Shown here one piece after another: positions 59,247 to 64,000 of a stretch of DNA of 64,000 bases (positions are counted from its first letter, which is position 1; every line of letters starts with the position of its first letter). Location of the stretch: the NCBI GenBank assembly GCA_017428085.1, contig JAFRRP010000025.1, forward strand, positions 1-64,000. The letters are read 5' to 3'. Under the pieces are notes generated by a model, which saw only the letters and a program-made list of their open reading frames with translations, was not told where the DNA came from and ran no database searches. Origin of the DNA: Clostridia bacterium. GTDB taxonomy: Bacteria; Bacillota; Clostridia; Oscillospirales; Acutalibacteraceae. A program made the position numbers and the translations under genes.

Positions 59247-59741
59247 ATGGTCAAAAAAATCAGCAAGGTTCCGTTCAACGGCACCGAAGAGCAGGAGAAG
59301 CTGTTAAAAGAAGCGATCGCGGAAGCGAACGGCGAAAAGACTTACCTGATGGCCGTCATGCAGAAGGCGCAGGATATCTACGGCTATCTGCCCTATGAGG
59401 TGCAGGTCATGATCGCCGAAGGGCTTGACGTTCCGCTGGAGAAGGTCTACGGCGTCGCAACGTTTTACGCGCAGTTCGCGCTGTCCCCCAAGGGCAAATA
59501 CAACATCTCCGTGTGCCTGGGCACCGCCTGCTACGTCAAGGGCTCCCAGGAGATCATCGACAAGATCTCCGAGCTGCTGAAGATCGAGCCCGGCGAGTGC
59601 ACCATGGACCTCAAATTCTCGCTGGAGGCCTGCCGCTGCATCGGCGCCTGCGGCCTTGCGCCCGTCATGATGATCAACAACGACGTGTACGGCCGTCTGA
59701 CCCCCGATATGCTGCCCGGCATCATTGCCAAGTACGAATAA
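59247..59741 (+). CDS. hydC: NuoE-like [2Fe-2S] subunit of bifurcating hydrogenase (HydC/HndA)
   Basis: 164 aa from ATG 59247 (GGAGG 11 bases upstream; ATG 59229 lies before that site). Cluster ligands Cys90, Cys95, Cys131, Cys135 in CLGTAC and CRCIGAC. First gene of an eight-gene run ending in a NuoF-like gene, the arrangement of trimeric HydABC and tetrameric Hnd electron-bifurcating hydrogenases, which oxidise NADH and reduced ferredoxin together to make H2. Confidence 0.85.
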   Translation: MVKKISKVPFNGTEEQEKLLKEAIAEANGEKTYLMAVMQKAQDIYGYLPYEVQVMIAEGLDVPLEKVYGVATFYAQFALSPKGKYNISVCLGTACYVKGSQEIIDKISELLKIEPGECTMDLKFSLEACRCIGACGLAPVMMINNDVYGRLTPDMLPGIIAKYE

Positions 59742-59745
59742 GCTT

Positions 59746-60096
59746 ATGACGATCGCCGAATTAAGGGACTTGCTTGACGCCGAGGTGTTGTGCGGCGGGG
59801 AGTTGCTGGACCGGGATATCCATTCCGCCTGCGGCAGCGACATGATGAGCGACGTGCTGGCCTACGTGAAGGATCAGGCGGTCCTGCTGACGGGGCTTGT
59901 GAACTCCCAGGTCATCCGTACCGCTGAAATGATGGATATGATCTGCGTGGTGTTCGTTCGCTCCAAGCGCCCCACCTTTGAGATGCTGACCATCGCAGAA
60001 GATAGCGGCATCGCGGTGCTGGCGACGAAGATGCGCATGTACGAGGCCTGCGGCACCCTGTACGCCAACGGGCTCGGCGCGAACCATACGCCATGA
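59746..60096 (+). CDS. DRTGG-domain regulatory protein
   Basis: 116 aa from ATG 59746. Single DRTGG-like alpha/beta domain (TIAELRDLLDAEVLCGG...DMMSDVLAYV). Such domains bind nucleotides or partners in phosphotransacetylase and hydrogenase loci; the exact role is unknown. Starts 4 bases after the HydC stop and overlaps the next gene by four bases. A second DRTGG gene is at 61805. Confidence 0.8.
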   Translation: MTIAELRDLLDAEVLCGGELLDRDIHSACGSDMMSDVLAYVKDQAVLLTGLVNSQVIRTAEMMDMICVVFVRSKRPTFEMLTIAEDSGIAVLATKMRMYEACGTLYANGLGANHTP

Positions 60097-60524
60097 ACGA
60101 CGCGCTGACGTTCCACTTCGACGTGGACGGGGAGAATTTTGTCTCAGCGGGACAGGCCTCCGTTCAGGTCAAAAAAAATCTGCGTGAGCTTGGTTTCCCG
60201 CCCGAGGTCATCCGGCGCGTTTCCATCGCCATGTACGAGGGTGAGATCAACATGGTCATCCATGCGGGCGGCGGCGAAGCCGACGTGGACGTGTTTGAGG
60301 ACAGGATCGTGATCGTCCTGACCGACCGCGGCCCCGGCATCCCGGATATCGACCTTGCCATGCAGGAGGGGTATTCCACCGCCACGGACCGGGTCCGTTC
60401 GCTGGGCTTCGGCGCGGGCATGGGACTGCCCAACATGAAACGCTACACCGATGAGATGCGCATCGATTCCACGGTTGGTAAAGGCACCGTGATCACCATG
60501 AGCATTCTTGTCAACAACAGGTGA
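60093..60524 (+). CDS. Anti-sigma-factor-type ATP-binding protein (HATPase)
   Basis: 143 aa. GHKL fold: N-box YEGEINMVIHAGGG (about 49-62), G1 DRGPGIPD (about 82) and G2 GFGAGMGLPNMKR (about 108). Resembles RsbW-like serine kinases that bind anti-anti-sigma partners. In hydrogenase operons of Clostridia and Thermotoga such proteins accompany HydS and DRTGG genes and likely form a redox-sensing switch. Start ATG 60093 overlaps the previous stop (ATGA). Confidence 0.85.
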   Translation: MNDALTFHFDVDGENFVSAGQASVQVKKNLRELGFPPEVIRRVSIAMYEGEINMVIHAGGGEADVDVFEDRIVIVLTDRGPGIPDIDLAMQEGYSTATDRVRSLGFGAGMGLPNMKRYTDEMRIDSTVGKGTVITMSILVNNR

Positions 60525-60528
60525 TATT

Positions 60529-61818
60529 TTGGATTCTTACAGACATTCCGTGGTGCTGGACGTGGAAAAATGCACCGGCTGCACCACCTGTGTCCGGCAT
60601 TGCCCCACGGAAGCCATCCGGATCAACGGCGGCCACGCCCAGATCGACACTGACCGCTGCATCGACTGCGGCGAGTGCATCCGGCTTTGTCCCCACAACG
60701 CCAAAAAGGCGATGTGCAGCAAGTTCGAGCATTATCTCCACTATAAGTGGAAGGTAGCGCTGCCCGCCCCTTCGCTGTACGGCCAGTTCGACGGGCTGGA
60801 CGACGTGGACGTGGTGCTGCAGGCGCTGCTGGACATCGGTTTCGACGACGTGTTCGAGGTGGCCAAGGCGGCGGAGTTCGTTTCCGCCTACACCCGGATG
60901 TATCTGAAAACCGAGGGCATCAAAAAGCCCGTCATCAGCTCGGCGTGCCCCGTGATCTCGCGGCTGATCTCGCTGCGGTTCCCGTATCTCAAGGACAACA
61001 TCCTGCCCCTCCTTCCGCCCATGGAGATCGCCGCTATGGAGGCAAAAAAACGGGCGAAGGAACAGCACCCGGAGCTGAAGGAAAAAGACATCGGCGTGTT
61101 CTTCATCACGCCGTGTCCCGGCAAGGTCAGCTATATCCGCAACGGATTCGGCGAATACAAAAGCCGGGTCGACGTGGTGGTGGCGCTGAACGACATCTAT
61201 TTCCAGCTGCTGGGCGCCATGAAAAACCCCGGCAAGCCCGGGAAACAGGGGGCTGCTTCCGAATCCGGCATGATCGGTATCGGCTGGGCCTCCAGCGGGG
61301 GAGAGTCCTCCGCGCTTCTCAACGACAACTATCTTTACGCGGATGGCATCGAGAACTGTATTCAGGTGCTGGATTCCATTGAAAACGGCAATATCCCGCA
61401 GATCGAGTTCGTGGAGCTCAACGCCTGCATCGGCGGCTGCGTGGGCGGCATCATGACCATCGAAAACCCGTTCATCGCCAAAACGCGGCTGCAGACCGTG
61501 CGGCGGTACCTGCCGGTTTCCCGGAATTTCATCTCCGCGGATCAGACTTATATCCCCGAAAGCTTTATCACCGATTCCTTCCCCTCGTATAAGCCGCTGG
61601 CAAAGCTCAGCGACAGTATGGCGGAATCCATGCGCATGATGGCGCAGATCCGCAAGCTATGTGAGGACCTGCCCGGTATCGACTGCGGCGCCTGCGGCGC
61701 GCCCACGTGCCGCGCCTACGCGGAGGATCTGGTGAAGGGGACCGCGCCCGCCGAACGGCAGTGCGTGGTACTGCAGCAAAGAATCCCTCAGAAGGAGAGC
61801 GAGGATGCGCGTCAGTGA
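60529..61818 (+). CDS. hydS: Putative sensory [FeFe]-hydrogenase-like protein (HydS type)
   Basis: 429 aa. Start at TTG 60529 (AGGTGAT upstream). Two [4Fe-4S] motifs (Cys15/18/21/25 and 44/47/50/54), a hydrogenase large-domain, and a C-terminal FeS domain (Cys386, 389, 394, 412). The four H-cluster ligands appear kept (Cys140 in SSACP, Cys196 in TPCPGK, Cys300 and Cys304 in NACIGGC), but the proton-relay cysteine before Cys140 is Ala139. Alanine here is a known mark of the sensory HydS group (as in Thermotoga maritima), so low turnover and a signalling role are expected, not catalytic H2 production. Confidence 0.85.
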   Translation: MDSYRHSVVLDVEKCTGCTTCVRHCPTEAIRINGGHAQIDTDRCIDCGECIRLCPHNAKKAMCSKFEHYLHYKWKVALPAPSLYGQFDGLDDVDVVLQALLDIGFDDVFEVAKAAEFVSAYTRMYLKTEGIKKPVISSACPVISRLISLRFPYLKDNILPLLPPMEIAAMEAKKRAKEQHPELKEKDIGVFFITPCPGKVSYIRNGFGEYKSRVDVVVALNDIYFQLLGAMKNPGKPGKQGAASESGMIGIGWASSGGESSALLNDNYLYADGIENCIQVLDSIENGNIPQIEFVELNACIGGCVGGIMTIENPFIAKTRLQTVRRYLPVSRNFISADQTYIPESFITDSFPSYKPLAKLSDSMAESMRMMAQIRKLCEDLPGIDCGACGAPTCRAYAEDLVKGTAPAERQCVVLQQRIPQKESEDARQ

Positions 61819-62131
61819 ACTGATCGACAAATACGGCATGAAGGCGCTTTCGCTGCCGGACCCGGACCGGGAGATCGCCGGCGGCTACTGCGGCGACCTG
61901 CTCAGCTGGGTCATGGGCCGCGCGCAGCAGGACAACGCCTGGATTACCATCATGTCCAACATGAACGTCGTCGCAGTCGCTTCTCTCTCGGACGTCAGCT
62001 GCGTGATCCTGGCGGAGGGCGTGACGCTGGAGCAGGGCATCGTCGACACCGCCCGGGGGAAGGACGTAAACGTGCTGTCCTCCGAAAAAAGCGCGTTCGA
62101 GATCGCTGCGCTGCTTGCCCCGGACGTATGA
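61805..62131 (+). CDS. Second DRTGG-domain protein
   Basis: 108 aa, overlapping hydS by 14 bases and the PHP gene by four. Like the protein at 59746 it consists of a single DRTGG-like domain (LLSWVMGRAQQDNAWITIMSNMNVVAVASLSDV). Pairs of such genes flank HydS in related operons; they may be docking or allosteric partners. Confidence 0.82.
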   Translation: MRVSELIDKYGMKALSLPDPDREIAGGYCGDLLSWVMGRAQQDNAWITIMSNMNVVAVASLSDVSCVILAEGVTLEQGIVDTARGKDVNVLSSEKSAFEIAALLAPDV

Positions 62132-62865
62132 ACCGCTATTACTACGATCTGCATATCCATTCCTGTCTGTCGCCCTGCGCGGATAACGACATGACGCCCA
62201 ACAATATCGCCGGCATGGCGGTGCTGAACGGGCTGCATATCGTGGCGCTGACGGACCACAACTCCGCCCGGAACTGCCCCGCGTTTTTCGCGGCGGCAAA
62301 GAAACAGGGGATCGTCCCCGTGGCGGGCATGGAGCTGACCACCTCCGAGGATATCCACGCGGTGTGCCTGTTCGAACAACTGGAGGACGCGCTGCGGTTC
62401 GACGAGTATATACAGTCCCAACGGACGCTGATCTCCAACCGGACGGATATCTTCGGCGATCAGCTGCTGACGGACGAAAATGACGAGATCATCGGCACGG
62501 AACCGCATTTCCTCTCCAACGCTACGGCAATTTCCATAGAGGAGGCCCCGGCGCTGGTTGACCGCTTCGGTGGCGTGTGCTATCCGGCCCACGTTGACCG
62601 GGAGGCCAACGGTATCATCGCCACACTGGGCACGTTTCCGGAAACGCTGGACTGCCGCTGCGCAGAATTGCGCGACGCGGGAAAGCAGAGCGAGCTGGGA
62701 GCAAGGTTCCCCATATTAAAAGAAAAACAGATCATTATTTCTTCCGACGCCCACTACCTGTGGGACATCCGCGACAAAGCCGCTTATTTTGAGCTGGACG
62801 ACGAGCCGTATTCTTCTGAAAAAATACGGCATGAGCTGTTCAGAAAGCTGCGCGGGCTTGCGTAG
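62128..62865 (+). CDS. PHP-domain metallophosphoesterase
   Basis: 245 aa. PHP signature YYDLHIHSCLSPCADNDM (6-23) gives the first metal ligands, followed by ALTDHNSARNCPAF, GMELTTSEDIHAVCLF and ISSDAHYLWDI. This is the hydrogenase-operon PHP protein (like Thermotoga TM1423 next to HydABC); the phosphoester it cleaves is not known. The stop codon lies inside a REP-like hairpin (62861-62886). Confidence 0.88.
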   Translation: MNRYYYDLHIHSCLSPCADNDMTPNNIAGMAVLNGLHIVALTDHNSARNCPAFFAAAKKQGIVPVAGMELTTSEDIHAVCLFEQLEDALRFDEYIQSQRTLISNRTDIFGDQLLTDENDEIIGTEPHFLSNATAISIEEAPALVDRFGGVCYPAHVDREANGIIATLGTFPETLDCRCAELRDAGKQSELGARFPILKEKQIIISSDAHYLWDIRDKAAYFELDDEPYSSEKIRHELFRKLRGLA

Positions 62866-62886
62866 CACGGCGCCTTGCGCCGTTGG
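62861..62886. repeat. REP-like hairpin between PHP and HATPase genes
   Basis: CGTAGC followed by stem ACGGCGC (62867-62873) / GCGCCGT (62877-62883), loop CTT. Same TAGCRCGG plan as at 10951 and 50895. It contains the PHP stop codon. Confidence 0.6.
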
Positions 62887-62896
62887 AAGCAACTGT

Positions 62897-63454
62897 ATGA
62901 AAGAACTCTCCTTAAACATTTTGGATATCGCCCAAAACTCCGTCAAAGCCGGGGCGGATACCGTCAGCATCCTGCTGGACGAAACGCCGGAAACGCTGAC
63001 CATCCGCATCGAGGATAACGGCTGCGGCATGAAGGAGGATTTTCTGCGGGAAGTGACCGATCCCTTTACCACTACGCGCACGACGAGAAAAGTCGGCCTC
63101 GGTATTCCTCTGTTTCAACTGGCGGCGGAACAGACGGAGGGCAGCTTTTCCATCACGTCAAGGCATATCGACGAACACCCGGAGGATCACGGCACCGTGA
63201 CGGAAGCCGTCTTCCATAAAAACCATCTTGATTTTACGCCCCTGGGCGACGTGGTCTCCACGATCACGGTCCTTATCCAGGGCAGCCCGGAGATCCGATG
63301 GATCTACCGGCACAGTACCGACAGGGGAGAGGTTGCGCTGGATACGGACGAGCTTAAGGAAGCGCTGGGCGACGTGCCCCTCAACCATATCGAAGTCATC
63401 AATTGGATAACCGGTTATCTGAAGGAACAGTATGAGGAGATCGGTTACCGTTAA
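62897..63454 (+). CDS. Histidine-kinase-like ATPase, second copy
   Basis: 185 aa from ATG 62897. GHKL motifs: N-box ILDIAQNSVKAGA (about 7-19), G1 IEDNGCGM (about 37) and G2 TRKVGLGIPLFQLAAEQ (about 58-74). The C-terminal half is a non-conserved region with VSTITVLIQG. In hydrogenase operons it may phosphorylate or bind the HydS/DRTGG partners; no histidine-phosphotransfer domain is attached. Confidence 0.82.
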   Translation: MKELSLNILDIAQNSVKAGADTVSILLDETPETLTIRIEDNGCGMKEDFLREVTDPFTTTRTTRKVGLGIPLFQLAAEQTEGSFSITSRHIDEHPEDHGTVTEAVFHKNHLDFTPLGDVVSTITVLIQGSPEIRWIYRHSTDRGEVALDTDELKEALGDVPLNHIEVINWITGYLKEQYEEIGYR

Positions 63455-63496
63455 CAGGCAAAATAATATATCACAATATACGAAAGGATCAACAAC

Positions 63497-63862
63497 ATGA
63501 AATCATTGGCAGAACTTGCGGAAATCAAAGCGAGAATGCAGAACAAGGTCGTGCTTCGTGAAGGCAGCGGCGACGTGCGCGTCGTCGTGGGCATGGCCAC
63601 CTGCGGCATCGCCGCCGGCGCGCGTCCGGTGCTCAACACCTTCGTGGAGGAAGTCAACAACAGCGGCCTTGCGGACAAGGTCACCGTCACCCAGACCGGA
63701 TGCATCGGCATCTGTCAGTTTGAACCGGTCGTGGAAGTCTTCGAGGCGGATAAGCCCAAGGTCACCTATGTGAAGATGACGCCCGAAAAGGCCAAAGAAG
63801 TGGTGGAAAAGCATCTTAAAGGCGGTAAGATCATTACCGATTACACGATAAGCAACATTTAA
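63497..63862 (+). CDS. Thioredoxin-like [2Fe-2S] ferredoxin (HndB/HydB N-domain-like)
   Basis: 121 aa. Thioredoxin-like [2Fe-2S] fold with ATCGIAAGARP and TGCIGICQFEP cysteine motifs, like HndB of Hnd hydrogenases and the N-terminal domain of NuoF-like subunits. Transfers electrons within the NADH-linked module. Its own AAAGGATC upstream; the NuoF-like gene follows 22 bases later. Confidence 0.85.
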   Translation: MKSLAELAEIKARMQNKVVLREGSGDVRVVVGMATCGIAAGARPVLNTFVEEVNNSGLADKVTVTQTGCIGICQFEPVVEVFEADKPKVTYVKMTPEKAKEVVEKHLKGGKIITDYTISNI

Positions 63863-63884
63863 GGGAAGTCAGGAGGAAATTACT

Positions 63885-64000
63885 ATGGTTCGTGCACAGG
63901 TACTTATCTGCGGCGGTACGGGTTGTACTTCTTCCGGCAGCGCCAAGCTCATTCCGGAGTTTGAGGCGCAGCTGGCGAAGAACGGTCTGGAAGAGGAGAT
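63885..64000 (+). CDS. hydB: NuoF-like hydrogenase subunit (HydB/HndC), partial at right edge
   Basis: Only the first 38 codons are in the window (MVRAQVLICGGTGCTSSGS...). The start, after AGGAGG, matches the N-terminal thioredoxin-like [2Fe-2S] domain of HydB/HndC. The rest should hold the NADH/FMN domain, and a catalytic [FeFe]-hydrogenase (HydA/HndD) gene is expected next, but neither is visible. Confidence 0.8.
   Translation, partial: MVRAQVLICGGTGCTSSGSAKLIPEFEAQLAKNGLEEE

Overview
The window reads as a chromosomal segment of a strictly anaerobic, endospore-forming member of the Clostridia, most likely the Oscillospiraceae/Ruminococcaceae side. This is inferred from three sources. The first is ferredoxin-based redox enzymes: an electron-bifurcating-type NuoE/NuoF/GltD complex, a VorDABC-type 2-oxoacid:ferredoxin oxidoreductase and a HydABC-type hydrogenase locus. 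The second is sporulation proteases of the sigma-K checkpoint (SpoIVFA/SpoIVFB and SpoIVB). The third is AGGAGG-type ribosome binding sites, low-GC Gram-positive style promoters and a fairly GC-rich coding sequence. No rRNA, tRNA, CRISPR array, IS element or prophage was recognised.

Layout. 1-3.1 kb is an AT-richer accessory patch: a hairpin array with TGATGT/ACATCA spacers, a four-helix-bundle (23S rRNA intervening-sequence type) protein, a TIGR04076-like gene broken by an in-frame TAA, and a 565-aa protein joining a restriction-type head domain to a nitrilase-fold domain. 3.1-7.9 kb (minus) is a chagasin-like lipoprotein followed by a three-gene redox complex resembling the Sporomusa-type transhydrogenase Stn. 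8.0-10.9 kb is argG-argH with candidate ArgR boxes.

11.0-16.3 kb (minus) is a phospho-signalling cluster: PP2C, YegI-like kinase with a PIN-like front, von Willebrand A protein, second PP2C and a Ser/Thr kinase with Sel1-like repeats. Back to back with it (16.5-20.5 kb, plus) are an FHA-like membrane protein, a small membrane protein, an FtsW/RodA-family glycosyltransferase and a class B penicillin-binding protein. This looks like a kinase/phosphatase-controlled cell-wall module that combines a TerY-P-type triad with a mycobacterial pknB-operon-like gene set. 20.6-23.2 kb (minus) is vorDABC. 23.5-27.2 kb holds dinB with an SOS-like box, spoIVFA-spoIVFB and a D,D-carboxypeptidase lipoprotein.

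27.4-31.7 kb holds a divergent pair, a stand-alone condensation-domain protein and a GH3-type acyl-acid amido synthetase-like protein, plus an alpha/beta hydrolase. It is a possible small conjugating pathway I cannot name. 31.9-43.2 kb has an LCP protein, intracellular glycosidases of GH78, GH39-like and GH29 type, a malate/lactate dehydrogenase-family gene, a cysteine-cluster protein and a GlpABC-like three-gene redox operon. 43.2-58.3 kb is mostly housekeeping: dusB, polA-rimI-tsaD, pckG, an acetyltransferase, a methyltransferase, asd-dapA with an extra 31-codon ORF, queA-tgt-yajC and spoIVB.

58.4-64.0 kb has pduL and then the hydrogenase operon: HydC/HndA, DRTGG, anti-sigma-type ATPase, HydS-type sensory hydrogenase, DRTGG, PHP, second ATPase, HydB/HndB-type ferredoxin, and the start of the NuoF-like subunit, which runs off the right edge. 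Small hairpin repeats (TAGCRCGG family) and GACTT-rich low-complexity repeats punctuate several intergenic gaps.
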